Below, piece by piece: positions 33,550 to 45,160 of a stretch of 64,000 bases of DNA. The stretch covers positions 14,583,214 through 14,647,213 of the forward strand of contig JABAKD010000011.1 in assembly GCA_012845835.1 (NCBI GenBank). Reading direction: 5' to 3'. The DNA is from Undaria pinnatifida (taxonomy: Eukaryota > Sar > Phaeophyceae > Laminariales > Alariaceae). Every line of letters begins with the position of its first letter. Within the stretch, counting starts at the first letter, position 1. Position numbers and translations under genes: made by a program. A model generated the notes under the pieces. The model saw only the letters and a list, made by a program, of their open reading frames with translations. It was not told the DNA's origin and did not search any database.

Positions 33550-35160
33550 AAGGTGGTGGGGGGCTGGTATAGCGGCCCGGCGGCCCGGCCATATGCGCAA
33601 CGTCACGACTTTTCTATCAGAACACAGGCCTGGACACGATCAAAATAGGGGTCAAAATTGACCATCGAGCTGACCAACCCATATACCACGCGAACACATC
33701 TCGGGAAATACCAGGCACATACATAAGACGACGAAATGATGTGAAAGACTATGGTCCAAAGACAAGAGGGAAGATCAATAACAAACCTCGACACACAGAC
33801 CAGACGCGCTTTCTTTCTAAAATCCGACTGGAACTTCAGAGGGAAGAAGGAATTTGGAACACCGATCATTAATTAATACCGACGGTAACAGCATCAACCA
33901 CAAAGAGCTATACCGGCCTGGGATGCATGTGACATGCTACACGCACGCTCGCGTTCGCAACCCCACGCAACGCGCACGCAACTCCACGTGGTACATGCAC
34001 GAGTTGGTGTTAATAGTTCTGTATTGGCGAGGTCTGAAACGGTGGTACGTAAACCTGCCCAATAATCAAGTCAAAACACGTCTCGAACAAAAGTACAAGC
34101 TGAACGTTTTATTCTACCGCCAACGTGGATTACTTGGCGTAAAAAAACCGAAAGCTCCGTCTAGATACGAAAAAAAACCGACAAAATTTCCCCAAAGGAA
34201 AGTACGATCGTAGCATTAATTATCGTTGGATGCGCCATCGTCGAAAACCTTCTCCAACATCCACCCCACAGCGTGTTATCAGTAATAATTGGTGTTACAC
34301 TTAGAGCAGAACCGGTAATAACGAAAACAGTATTAATAAATGCGTCGTATAGAGTGGCGTTATACCACCGTGGTACAGCAGCAGCAGATTCAGCCAACCC
34401 TTCAAGGCGCAGGTTATGGGAAAGTGCGGTTGGTTGTCGATATATAGTTTTCTCATTATCCAACACCAACATGACGCGTGGTTATGCTTTCGAGGTTATG
34501 CCGATGATGCTGATGAAGTCACAGGGGGTGGTCGTTTGGGTCGGTCGTCGCGTTATCCGACCTGAAACACGAACGAATGACCGGTCTTTTGATAATGGCT
34601 TTTGAGACGTCAATCGGACAACAAACACCACGAAGACGTTTACGACCTACGATAATATGCCCATGTTACCAAAGCAACCGCGAAGTCGTTTACATGACGT
34701 ACTACAATAACGTCTACGTTACTGCGTGCACAATTCGAACATATACTTGCACTAAAGTACAAAATACCATACACCGAGTATAAGGTTATTAGGCATTATA
34801 CCTTCTCCATCATTTTTATGTTGACCCCGGATCAAATATGGCGGAGTTGGCTTTGCTAAGAAGGATGTAGGTACTACTGTATCTGGTGGAGTTATGGCGG
34901 CGTTACTATCGCGTGCGATCGGCGGGGAAAACTTGAGTCCGTAGTCCACCTTGCGTTGGCGGCTGATATTTTACACTAATATTATAATAATATTATTTCT
35001 TAGCATGTACGAGTATGCTTCAAAAGTTCATACCAAAGGATATAAGTGTGATGCTGTGGTCACAACCAGCGCGAAAATTAATCGAGGTATTAGAGGGTAC
35101 TTAACGCCTTTCCAACTGGAAACTCGTTTTTGGCGACAGCGACATACAACTTGGGAGTAG
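33550..35160 (+). other. possible decayed coding region, unrecognised
   Basis: Three + frames follow one another: 119 codons at 33854-34213 (basic, ends KKPTKFPQRKVRS), 110 codons at 34273-34605, and 69 codons at 34951-35160 that begin with ATG and an Ile-rich hydrophobic stretch. Codon usage is not obviously skewed, there is no repeat overlap, and splice-like AG/GT sites cannot be resolved by eye. I do not recognise a family; these could be exons, or chance. Confidence 0.18.
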
Positions 35161-37595
35161 TATACGGGGATTTGTGGGGCTGCTCCTACCGATGCATGCG
35201 CCTGAAATATACATTTCTCAATGAGAGATCTGGACGGGATCTCAGGGGATGCAACGCCACGTAGATGAATCTCGAGGCGTACGTAGATGAATCTCGAGGC
35301 GCGACCGTGGCCAGTTGACTTTCAAGCCACCGCCGCTCCTCGATCGTTCTCGATTTTTTCGGGGTTTTATGGGGTTAAGAGTTTTTGCATTTGGGGTGTT
35401 CGCGGTGTTTCGAACGTTTTTTGACTGGGTGTGGGGCGGTTTTTAACCATTTTTCTTGGTCCTGCCGCCCCCGCACCCCCCCGCCCTGTGCCGGGCCAGC
35501 GTCCGGGTGTTCACGCCGCTATCTGAGGCGCAGCACTGCCGGTTTTTCGTGTTTGATCGATTTCGCCCTGCCGACGCCCTCCTCAGCCCAGAGCCGGGGG
35601 GCGACCAGGGCACCCTGTTCGCGCATAACGTGGTACAGGGCTACATATGGGACTGTGTGATATCTTTTATTATTTTTTGTGGTGTATTTGTTCTACTTGT
35701 TTCGGTTAAACACTCCTCCCCCTCGCGGGGCTGTAGGTGGTGTCACCTTCCATTCCGGTTATTCGTTTCCTCATCTAACCCCCCCCATGCCAATAATCCG
35801 CGGGAAGTTTTTGGCATGACTTCTTCCTTGTATTCGCGCCTGTGTTCCCCTTCCTTCCGACAAAGGTTTGCCTTGCCATAGTGTCTTTTCTGTGGTTTGT
35901 TTGCCGTAGAGCCTTTTTTGCCCCCCCCCCCCCCTCGCCACACCGGCGGTACGCGACAGGTTATTGATGGGTGGTTTGCCTTCTTGTAGGGTCTGCGTTC
36001 CTTCAACTGCTTTTCTTCGCGTTTCACTGGCTCCATAGCCAGACCGTTAGAGGTGTGGGGATGGGTTTTGAGGAGCCGCATCGTCGACTCATGGACTAGC
36101 ATCGTCGACTCATGGACTAGTTTGTATAACCGGGGTTTCCCCGAATCTCCAATATTTCTGCATATGCGGCTCATCAGGGTGGGCTAGTGTTAAGGTATGG
36201 CCTTAAAAGGCCTGCAATTACCTGATTTGATACGTAATTGGCCGCTTCCGAACGATAGGTTGGCGTTGTCTATTCGGGGTATTCAGGAAATGAAACCGCG
36301 GCATGCGCCTCGGTTCTCAGTTGCTATCGGGGCTCTGTGGAAATAATACAGCTTTTTCTCTACTACGGCTAAGAAAGTGAGTACTCACTACTCACCGAGG
36401 ACCTGCTCAACAGGCAGACCTGCAGGGGACACTCTGTTTCTCCATCCAATAACTCAAGACTTTCCAAAGCCGCCATATAAGGCCATTTTCGTCGTGAGTC
36501 CCCCCCCTAGCTTGGGAGAAATAGGGTTGGGGCTAAGTTTCGGAAAAACTGGCGAAGGGGGGTGTTTTCTTGCACAATGACGTATCATGTTACGCGGCAC
36601 TTCGAGCAGAACTGGCAGCAGCAGCACGAGCGTGACATATTTAGGTGTACCTTACCACATACCAGGCATGTATTACCATATGGTGCCGCGGTAAACCTTG
36701 CAAAACCACGTTAAAAATAATACCTTCATAAGCCAGAACAACAGAACGACACAGTACACTGTACTTCGCTACTCGGAAGGGATTGAAGCAGCAGCGGGAT
36801 AATATTCAGCGCTAAATTCCTAAATCGGTGGGGAAAATGATGAAAATAATCAACAAGCCGTAACCACTCCGTGTGAGCGTTGGTATGGTAACACGACAAA
36901 GCCCGGGCTGCCACAAAACAGAGTATTACATGGGGGACGCAAAAAAAAACGTGTAACGTCGCAAGTGAGATATGCTATCCGACACAGGCTCCGCAAGATG
37001 TTATCCGAACAAATGTGCTGCTACGCTTTCAACCCATAACGCTGTTACTACAGTGCGGGAATAAAACAGCAGTTAATGTTAACAGTTGATGTTAATAGTG
37101 TTCCTCAAGGCGGGTGCAGTCCTATACTGGTAGGGGTTATCCTACTAGCTGGTACGAGTAGCTGGTAGGCAGGCGCATGCTAGTAATGCCAGTAATAATA
37201 GTAATGGTGTAGTAATAGCCTAGTACAAATAATAGTACGCTAAAGGTAAAGGTGCAGCATGTGTGTGTTTTGAGGCTCTCAACATGATGAGGATGACGAG
37301 TAAGCTACTCTATTCCTAATATACCTCATATGCCTAACCCAAAAACTGACTTGTAATAGAATAGAGTATTAGAATAAACTAAACTGAAAGTGCAACCTGA
37401 CGACCAAACCATCCCATGGGCTAGGTATAGAAAGATCAAACATCTAAAATCAAACATCACTGCCGCATGTGGAAAAATAAAAACGGCGTTTCCGATGAAT
37501 TCGGGTTAAGGAACCCCATCCTTCACATAAAAGTTCTAGCTCAAAATTGCTACCTCTATCGTGGCAGAGGGTCGATAAATACAGCTACACCCTCG
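35161..37595. other. no supported gene; two tiny tandem repeats
   Basis: CGTAGATGAATCTCGAGGCG is tandemly duplicated at 35261-35303, and GCATCGTCGACTCATGGACT is tandemly duplicated at 36079-36120. A poly(C) run lies near 35922. Frames at 35456-35881 (+) and 35743-36174 (-) overlap each other and show no known domain. Confidence 0.45.
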
Positions 37596-37660
37596 TATGG
37601 TAGTACCTGGTATGGTACCTGGTATGGTACCTGGTATGGTACCTCGCATGGTACCTGGTA
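37596..37660 (+). repeat. 12-bp minisatellite TACCTGGTATGG
   Basis: About five units, TACCTGGTATGG, one with CTCGCATGG. The unit contains the TACCTGGTA palindrome that is scattered through the window. Confidence 0.9.
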
Positions 37661-37960
37661 ATGGTATGAAATAGATGGATGGTACGACCGATGCCTGTGT
37701 CGAAAGGGCGAAAACGGACGACGAAACAGGCAAGATACAGCAAACTATCACGACTTTAGGACTGGGGGACATTCATCGTATTGTGGGTGAGCCAAATTGC
37801 AGACCGGATGTTGCCTTCCAAGGTGTTACCGTGTTATCAGTGTCATACATACTGGCTTGGTGTCGGACCATTTTGAGGGGGTACCATTACAATCTAGAGT
37901 CTTGATAATAATAAAACTTGTAACCCTGACCCCCCCAAAGTGAAAGCCCGACACCAAGTA

Positions 37961-38020
37961 CAGCACTATACAGCACTATACAGCACTATACAGCACTATA
38001 CAGCACTATACACCACTATA
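37961..38020 (+). repeat. 10-bp minisatellite CAGCACTATA
   Basis: Six perfect or near-perfect units (the last is CACCACTATA). Confidence 0.95.
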
Positions 38021-38037
38021 TATCCTGAACGCACAGT

Positions 38038-38733
38038 TCAACATTTACAGTAGATTGGGAGGCATCGGGCGGGCTGTCCAGAATGGTTTGCGTACACGGT
38101 GAGGAAACGGCCGGCACTTCTTGCCTCTTTTTCTTCATGTTTCTCCTCCGCAAGTTGTCTGTGGTGGTTTTTGAGTATATTCCGCCTTTCATACACGGTG
38201 CGTTTAGCATGGCATGACCTAACCTGCTTGCCGAGCTTGCCATGTACTCCGTACCTGGTATAATATATCTCTCGCCTCGTTGGGGTTTGTGACCACAAGG
38301 CTTCTCTCCCTACGGCAAGAATCCCGGTTGTGCTGGATGTGAATGGGTGAAAAAAACAGGTCGAGGTGAGGAGAACCACGAAAGCCAAGCACCGGCACCC
38401 GAACACCAGCACATGCAACCAGAAACCGAGCAAAAAGCGAACACCCACCTGGCCGGGGTCTTGTCCTTCATCCTCCTGAAACGGCCGAACGTTCATCCTC
38501 CCTACGTGCTCGTACATCGCCTTCTCCTTCTTTTTCTTTTTTGGCAAGCCTCCCTTCCCGTCTTCGCTGGGTCTGTGTAATTGCAGGACGGAGTCTTCGG
38601 TGGTACGGGCTGCCGCGCTTTTGATTTTGGCTGACCCCGCCCTTCGTAAAGCCTCCGCCTTTGCCTTTGGCCTGGCGCAATTATGCAGTACGTTCAGAGG
38701 TTCATCGGCAGAAAAAAGACAAGATAGGTCCAC
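38038..38733 (-). CDS. 231-codon open frame, unrecognised
   Basis: This is the longest open frame of the window. It reads a Lys/Ala-rich N-terminus, a KKKKKEK stretch, a hydrophobic segment of about 25 residues in the middle and a charged C-terminus. Its first third overlaps the 190-bp degenerate array, whose fourth unit encodes a similar AKAEAPRKARSTKAK peptide in the same frame. That similarity follows from the DNA repeat and need not mean selection. No known family; probably not a gene. Confidence 0.2.
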   Translation of the reverse strand: MDLSCLFSADEPLNVLHNCARPKAKAEALRRAGSAKIKSAAARTTEDSVLQLHRPSEDGKGGLPKKKKKEKAMYEHVGRMNVRPFQEDEGQDPGQVGVRFLLGFWLHVLVFGCRCLAFVVLLTSTCFFHPFTSSTTGILAVGREALWSQTPTRREIYYTRYGVHGKLGKQVRSCHAKRTVYERRNILKNHHRQLAEEKHEEKEARSAGRFLTVYANHSGQPARCLPIYCKC

Positions 38734-39750
38734 GATAGCGAATTTGGATTCTTCACATGAAATTGTGAATACATAACATGTTTTTTGTTGGTACCGCCTG
38801 CCGCGCTATTCATTTTCAATGATCCGACTCTAACCGTAACCCTGTCTTCGCCTGCGCCTATAGCATCATGTACCGCAATATATTCAGAGATCCATCGACA
38901 GAAAAAAAATGTGACACGTAGGGGTTAGTGGAGTTATATTTTCTAGAGGCTATAATTTGCAGAAAAGAATCTACGCTGTTACCACCTGCGGTTTTGGCTT
39001 TCGCTCACCGCCCTTCGTAATGTGCCCGCATTTGCCTTTGATCTGATGTAACCATGTACCACAACCACGTGATATAACATTCGTATAATGCACTCTGGGG
39101 TTCATTGGCAGGGTGATAAGGTGCCTTTGGCCTTGTGTCATGATCAAATGCATTCAAAAGCTTGTCGGCAGCGTATTAGTAGGCAGTTTTGCCTCAGGTT
39201 CGATGCAATACTCCGCCCCCCCCTCACCGGTCATTCGACTTACAGGATTCACTTGATAAACGGATACATTTCCCTCCACAGCTGTCAGATTTTGTCCCCC
39301 TCAGAAACGGCTTTTATAGTTTCCGCGCAAAGACTGACTAACATCACCCTGTTGACCCTGATAGCTACACTGTAGTTGTAAGGGAGTCGCCGACCTGTAT
39401 CCTTAATGAGGACACACAACCCGTAATACGCGCGATCGGAGTATCACACACAGCTTGCAAAGATGAGTTTCGACAAAATATTCGATCTCACAGCTGGAGT
39501 GTATTTTCATTTTTGATAATAAATTCAGAGGTACGTCGGCACAAAATAGAAAATATACATCGGGGGATAGAGATGCTATTAATACATTCTAGAGGCCGTA
39601 AAAAAAAAGGCAGGACGAAGTCTTCGCTCGTACTGCCTGGCGCGGGTTTCGCTTTCGTAGACCTCGCCTTCCGGGGAGCTTCCGCCTTCGCCTTTGTCCT
39701 AGTAATAATGCAATGACGTGATAAGATACATGCAGTCAGAGGTTGATACC
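38570..39750 (-). repeat. degenerate array of about 190-bp units, interrupted by R1
   Basis: Four units near 38575, 38770, 38965 and 39600 share GGT..GCCTG(C)CGCG, GGCTTTCGCT or related, CGCCTTTGCCTTTG and, about 60 bp later, TCAGAGGTTCATCGGCAG or a variant. An R1 copy (39210-39515) lies between units 3 and 4. Confidence 0.65.
39210..39515 (+). repeat. R1, near full-length copy
   Basis: Starts CCCCCCCCTCACCGG, then CAGCTGTCAGATTTTGTCC, GGCTTTTATAGTTTCCGCGC, ATCACCCTGTTGACCCTGAT, GGAGTCGCCGACCTGTATCC, CGCGATCGGAGTATCACACA, TTGCAAAGATGAGTTTCGAC and ends CTCACAGCTGGAGTGTATTT. The last part reads AKMSFDKIFDLTAGVYFHF then stop. Confidence 0.85.
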
Positions 39751-40375
39751 CCCCCGACAAACGAAAGCAAGAACCTCGGGCGCTAACAAAAGAATACATG
39801 GAAAACAAAAATCACCCTGGGTGGTTTCTTGGGCCACGTAGAAGTAAAAACCCTACTACACCTCCACCTATCAATATACCTACCCATCAAAAAACCTAAT
39901 AACACCTACCACGTATCAATAAACCTTCTTATCAATACACCGATTGCCAACACCCCCCTCCCCTCAAAGTCCCAAAGGGTTACAGCACTAAGTACAGTAA
40001 CAAGTGCGCCGAGGTCACCATAACAGAGGAGTCGTCCTACAGCCCAAACGACATAGGCCTCGGTGACCGCAAAATATATCCGAGTAGGGCTATTTCGCTA
40101 ACAGAAACGCGAAGCAGTTATGATACGTGTCAATCATCCTCATCCCGAGCAAGGCGGTTTCGCTTGCTCGAAAGGCGTACTCAATCATCACACACCTGGT
40201 AAACTACATTTGATGATGCAATTTCAACCTGCAATAGGTTTAACGTTACTGTTGGCGACTTCAACCTCCACGTATCCAACTTTACCATCATTTTATTCAC
40301 CCGAACCAAAATAGCAAATTGTATACGTATCATACACGAGTAGTCTAAGTTGCCAGGACGTGGAGGAGGCTTCTA
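39751..40375. other. no supported gene
   Basis: Short C- and A-rich sequence with repeated ATCAATA(C/T)ACC words at 39865-39945. Nothing recognised. Confidence 0.4.
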
Positions 40376-40610
40376 CAGAAAAATAAAAAAGCACTCGTAC
40401 AGCTATGAGATTGAGTATCTCGTCTAGACTCATTTTTGCAAGCCATGCGTGATGTGTGATACTCCGATCGCGCGTGTTACGGGGGGCGGTGTCGTCATGA
40501 AGGAAAAACGGGCGGTGACTTCCCTTAGAGCTACCTATTAATAGTACCACGTCAACAGCGGTGGTTCAAGACGTTCAGCCAATTATCATTCTGCGCACGG
40601 CTCCTATATA
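40376..40610 (-). repeat. R1 copy
   Basis: Read on the minus strand: TTCTGCGCACGG end missing upstream, GGGAAGTCACCGCCCG, CGCGATCGGAGTATCACACA, TTGCAAAAATGAGTCTAGAC, CTCATAGCTGTACGAGTG. It encodes LAKMSLDEILNLIAV in the frame corresponding to LAKMSFDEIFDLTAG of other copies. Confidence 0.7.
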
Positions 40611-41600
40611 ACTCGCTCGTAGCCGGACGAAATCTGACCGCTGTGGTCGTGTGGTCGGTGTTATGATGTACTATCTTATTTGGTAGTCACTTTCAGGAAA
40701 TATCGATAAAAAAGGCACCACAGCAAGGGTGGGGAAGAGGCTAAGCTACCCTTCCCCGACGCGCATACACCTCCCGTTCGGAGACTGTCTGTTCATAGGG
40801 GTTGTCTGAATAAATGGCCCCCGTTGCTGCAGCAGCCCCCCAGTGTCATACCCATACCCACACTACAATTACGAAGTCAAGTACGATATTTTGGAAAAGG
40901 TACCCCAGTAACAAGGCAGTTTTGGTATTTGCGTGCACGAGCATTCTGTAAGCCGAGGAGTATCATATCATAGCAAAACAGTACATGCAACGACTTCTCC
41001 GTTATTTCCTGTTCCGAATGTCGCTGGGTACTACAGGATCAATAGAAAGGGCGGCAAAGAATGTCGCTGGGTACAACTAAATGTTGATCGATAAGACCAA
41101 GACCTAAGACCTATCGTTGGCATAATTTCTGCAACGCTAGCTTTGTCATACAACAGACCTGGTGTCATACCATGGTACACATCTGAAAGGTTGGTAATGA
41201 AAACATGACTTGATTGCCACAACGTAGCCCGTGGTAACGAAGTATCACATACAGCAGCGTGTGGTAACGAAAAATCACATACGGCAGCGTGTGGCGAAGC
41301 CAACAGCATTCGGGCCTTCAGAGCGGTCAATTCGGCATGTTCCGCAGATACAAAACGCAGCATACTGCCGAGAGCACATAAGAGCACTGCGTAGGTAAGA
41401 GCTTGTTTCGGCTTGTAACGGGATGCTCTTAATCGGGGTACCCACTGCACTGTAATCTACAGCTAATGTGCAGGTAGGGAGGAATACACAAGCAAACACA
41501 CTACCGCAAGTCGGCGAACGATGGACTAGGACGCCAGCGAGCTACACCACCTATTGGCATGGTACCAGGAAAGAAAACAGCGGGGAATGATGACGACTTT
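40611..41600. other. no supported gene; small tandem repeats
   Basis: GAATGTCGCTGGGTAC is duplicated near 41017 and 41059, and CGTGGTAACGAA(G/A)(T/A)ATCACATAC is tandemly duplicated at 41230-41290 (30-bp period). Confidence 0.55.
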
Positions 41601-41604
41601 AAGC

Positions 41605-41770
41605 AGGCGGGGGGGGGTAAGGTAGGGAGGAGGGGGTACGTGTGGGGGGTGGGGTGGGTGGGCATGGAGGGGTGGGGGTAGGAGGAAGGGGTGGGGGTAT
41701 GAGGGAGACGGGGGCGTACGGGTAGGGTGAGGGTGGAAGGGAAGCGGGGCTCACCTGGGTTTTAATGCAC
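41605..41770 (+). repeat. G-rich tract with many G3-G9 runs
   Basis: About 165 bp with more than 15 runs of three or more G on the + strand (GGGTGGGG, GGGGGTAGGAGG, GGGTGAGGGTGG). Compatible with G-quadruplex formation, which is inference. Confidence 0.8.
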
Positions 41771-42499
41771 AGTCGGAAGATATGCTTCGCCTGAACATCG
41801 GGTTGCTGCCATTCATCGCCGCCCTCGTCGATTCCTCGCACCCCTCGTTCGGGAATAAGCTGAATTCGTCCACCCATGAATTAACGATCAACCGCCGTGC
41901 CGATGTACCGCCATTTTCATTGCACCAATCAGTTCAATTAGTTCAATCAGTCAAATCAGTTCCCGATAATTTTTAACCGATAGCCGAGAGACCGATTGAT
42001 GTCGTCGAGATGATGTCGAGATGAACCGGCGTTATTACCGTCACCAGACACAGACAGCAGCCGTAAAAAACACACGTGAACCGCACCGTCCACAGCAACG
42101 CCAACAGCAGTGGCCAAGGGGTGTGGGATAGAGGGATGACACGAACGAACGCACACATAAACAGCGAGGAGGCGAAAATGGAACATCGTGAGTCGTGAGA
42201 TTGGCAGCAGGATAGCACGATGCACCCGTATAGAAAGGGTACCAAATCTAACAGGGAAATACTCCTGACGCCCAAAAGGCGCAATCGACAATCCTCATGG
42301 ATCATGTAGATCATTCAAACCAGGGATCTGTCGGCCCTGGAGTACATAGATCATGTACTGCTGTAGATCATAAACATCGATCTGGTCTGTCCGATGCGCC
42401 GCTGATTGCAAATTGCAAATTGCAAATAACGGTCGTGTGAACATTACACCAGGTACGAACGTGATACCCATGGGAGATCCTTATTATGTAATACGCTAA
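41771..42499. other. no supported gene
   Basis: Repeated GTTCAATTAGTTCAATCAGT near 41930-41960 and ATAGATCATGTA words near 42300-42375. Overlapping minus-strand frames of about 110 codons have no known domain. Confidence 0.4.
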
Positions 42500-42612
42500 G
42501 GTGGTCGTGATGTTTTTTTTATTCTTTGAAAATATCTTGGTTATAAGACCCCCCCAAAAAAGCGGCGATTCCCGAGCTCCACTCGGCCCCCGGCGGCCTC
42601 GCGGTGCCGCCA
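42500..42612 (-). repeat. dispersed repeat related to the fold-back loop
   Basis: Read on the minus strand: CGAGGCCGCCGGGGGCCG, GTGGAGCTCGGGAATCGCCG, GGGTCTTATAACCAAGATAT. The loop at 32910-33005 has CGCCGGAGGCCGGGTGGAGC, TCGGGAGTCGCCAC and GTGTTATAACCAAGATATTT. In one frame both read FWGG(V/L)ITKIF(L/S)K. The GC-rich part continues to about 42730 without a match. Confidence 0.7.
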
Positions 42613-43049
42613 AGTTCCATCCGCACCGCAGCACTACGACGTGCCTGCGAAAGAATGGGCGTCGGTGCCCCACCTCGGCGAGGAGGGAGCATGGTCATCG
42701 CCCTCCCGGGGACGGCTCGCTTGCCCTCCCCCGCTTATTCTTCGTCGCTGCCCGCTTTTTTTTTTTCGAACTCCAACTATATTAAACTTTCGTGCTGCTT
42801 TTTGGCCACTTGAGCCATGGACAGAGCCATGGACACGAGACCACAAGCGCGCCTGCGTCAACAGCAAGCACAACAACACCAGGACCAATCACAGCAGCGT
42901 CCAGCCGTCGCCGCTCGCCGTGCGCAGAATCGGCAACGCGAGCGCTTTTCGCTTGGCCCCCGGCGTGGCGGGGAATAGTAAACAATTGCAAATCCGCCGA
43001 GCCCGAGAGCATTGTAACCAACGGATCGGCTGCTGCTCGCCTGTCAGGT

Positions 43050-43800
43050 ATATTGCTCCACGTACTGCTGCATTGCTGTACTGCTGTACTGGGTAGGTTC
43101 GTGGGTGCATGGTGGGTGGTGGGTGGGTGGGTGGTGGACGGCGGCTCGCTCGCTCCCTGAGATGGCCGAGTATCGTCAAAAAATGAAACTCCCCCCGTCT
43201 GTTTCCTGTTTCATACAAGGTCCTCAAGAGCCAACCAACTAACTGCGCCCCTGTACCAGGTGTACTGTACGTACTGCTGCACTGCTGTACTGCTGTATAT
43301 ATTAAAGGTTTCGACGGTGGGTGGGTGGAGGGTACACTGCGTCGTCCGTGGTGGGTGGGTGGGCCGTTCCGTACGTGGGAGTCTTTTTGCGTCCTGTGGG
43401 AGATGATTTTTTTGTTGTTTTTAAAATACCGGCCTCCCACTGGTGCTTGGGAATGCCACCGTCTTCACTGCTGCACTCCTCTGTCCTTTACTACCGTACG
43501 TACCGCTGCACTGCCGTACTCTGCCCTGTTATTATTTTGTTTTTGTAGTACTTACATACAGAGGATGATAACTGTACTACCGTACGTACTGCTGCACTAC
43601 CGTACCGCCCTGTTTTTTTTTGTTGTTGTTTTTTTTCATCCTCCGGCGGATGGGGAAAAATAAAGCTTTAGCTCACCACACTTCCACGTATTTTCATACG
43701 CGTCGTGTGTCGATTTAACTCAGTTGCTTTCGCAGCCCAACGCGCCCTGTTATTACTTTGTTCTTTTAGTACCTACTTAATACAAATGATACAGCACCAA
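43050..43800. repeat. CTGCTGTACTGCTG words and a tandem CCCTGTTATTA unit
   Basis: TACTGCTGCACTGCTGTACT clusters at 43060-43095 and 43265-43300. A unit CCCTGTTATTATTTTGTTTT at 43524 recurs as CCCTGTTATTACTTTGTTCT at 43745. A LINE tail sits between. GGTGGGTGGGTGG repeats lie near 43110-43135 and 43315-43360. Confidence 0.65.
43615..43742 (-). mobile_element. LINE 3' tail with target duplication
   Basis: Poly(T), TCCTCCGGCGGATGGGGAAA, CACTTCCACGTATTTTCATA, CGCGTCGTGTGTCGATTTAA. Flanked by CGCCCTGTT at 43606-43614 and 43743-43751. On the minus strand the 5' edge reads GLRKQLS then stop. Confidence 0.8.
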
Positions 43801-44295
43801 TTTGTTCTTGTCCGCCACACCGGCCGGCAACAGGCATACTTCGGGAGTACCACTAGTAAATATGTAATGCTCGTACGACCCGTGGGCAGTATTCACAACA
43901 TCACAGCAGCATTAATACCCGGTAGATGATACCTGGTATTTATAGTAGACAAACATAACATTGACATTGTAAATATCAGGTACCTGGTATTCACGTATTT
44001 ATAGAAGCACTAAAACAAACTACAAGTAACAGTGCTGCGTGCAACGCGAATATGATTAACATCATATCCTACATACCACGTATCATAAATCAAACGAAAT
44101 AAACCAGCACAAACACATTTAGCTGTCATGGCTGGAAAATAGCAAACAGCCCTTCCTTCAGGCTTCGAGGGATATCTACACAAATCTTGTTTTTGGTTAT
44201 CCCTTCTACTCGTATTATCGTCGCCCTTTTCTTTGTCCTTGTCCCTCCCTACTATTTATACTCCATATTCGTTGTCTTGCCGTCGACGCTATGCA

Positions 44296-44362
44296 TAAAA
44301 ATATCAATTTGGGACCGCGGGTTCAAGTCTCACCAAAACCTAAGGGTGGGAATTTTGCATGA
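44296..44362 (+). repeat. B-box-bearing repeat, possible SINE fragment
   Basis: GGGTTCAAGTCTCACC resembles a tRNA T-arm. It is followed by CCTAAGGGTGGGAATTTTGC, with a diverged relative near 24131-24212. No A box or cloverleaf is visible. Confidence 0.35.
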
Positions 44363-44449
44363 TAAATATACTCCGGAGTACTTACTAACTTCTTTCTGCT
44401 GAAAGTGCTCGGTTGGTGCATCCCTGGCATTTCCGGGGTCGGACTACTT

Positions 44450-44690
44450 GCGGAACGGTCCAGCTTTCCTTTGGTTTCTTGATCGGCCTTTATTGTTTTT
44501 GTTTCTGCTCGTTTTGCCAGTTGTTTCTTGACCTTTCAGCTGCTTCTTGCAAATTTGCTTTTTCTGCCAACACGATTTCGAACCCTTTCGCGATTATTTC
44601 TTCCTTTTTGTTTAGTAAGTTTTTAAGTTGAACTTCCTGCCAATTGCCGCTAATTTGCCGCCTGTGCAGTACTTGCGGAACGGTCATTCT
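44450..44690 (-). repeat. duplicated TTGCGGAACGGTC block enclosing a coiled-coil-like frame
   Basis: ACTTGCGGAACGGTC occurs at 44448 and 44673. Between them the minus strand (44490-44687) is open for 65 codons and reads QLKNLLNKKEEIIAKGFEIV then LAEKANLQEAAERSRNNWQN: heptad-like, charged, possibly a coiled coil. A related NEQKQK-bearing block lies at 46728-46795. No known family; it could be a broken exon. Confidence 0.3.
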
Positions 44691-44739
44691 TTAGCTTTTC
44701 TTTGATTTCAACAATATGTTTTGTACTTGGCACGAAGTT

Positions 44740-45160
44740 GCATCAATCAGCAGATGAGATATCGCTCAGCACCCCAACGCAGCGCTATAGCTCAGCAGCG
44801 CCGTGCAGTGCCGTGCCCTGCGATGCCCTGCCGTGCCCTGCAGCTCAGCTCTGTAGCGTACCGCAGCGCTAGCTTAGCAGAGCGCATCGCCGTGTGCTTT
44901 GCCGTGCTTCGCCATGCTGCGTGCTTTGCTGCACTTTTACTAGTGCATACATACATGCCGGTAACATTCGGAGTATCATACCACGTGCCGTTACATACAC
45001 CAGGTTTGTTGGTACATATTACGTTGTTGGATCATGAACAATGCAACCCCAGCTCAGGTCAGCCCGGCTATATATAGCTCAGCAGCACAGCGCAGCGCAG
45101 TGCGGTGCCGTGCCCTACCCTTCGTTCTGCGGTGCTGTGTTGTGCGGCGCTGTGCGTTCT
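44740..45160 (+). repeat. degenerate GTGCCCTGC / CAGCGC short repeats
   Basis: GCTCAGCAGCGCCGTGCAGT, CCGTGCCCTGCGATGCCCTG and similar words recur at 44760-44930 and again at 45070-45150. The 118-codon frame at 44721-45077 follows from them. Confidence 0.6.

Noticed and set aside
35743-36174. 143-codon minus-strand basic frame and a 141-codon plus-strand frame over the same place
   Set aside because: They overlap on opposite strands, contain a poly(C) run and a 20-bp tandem repeat, and show no known motif.
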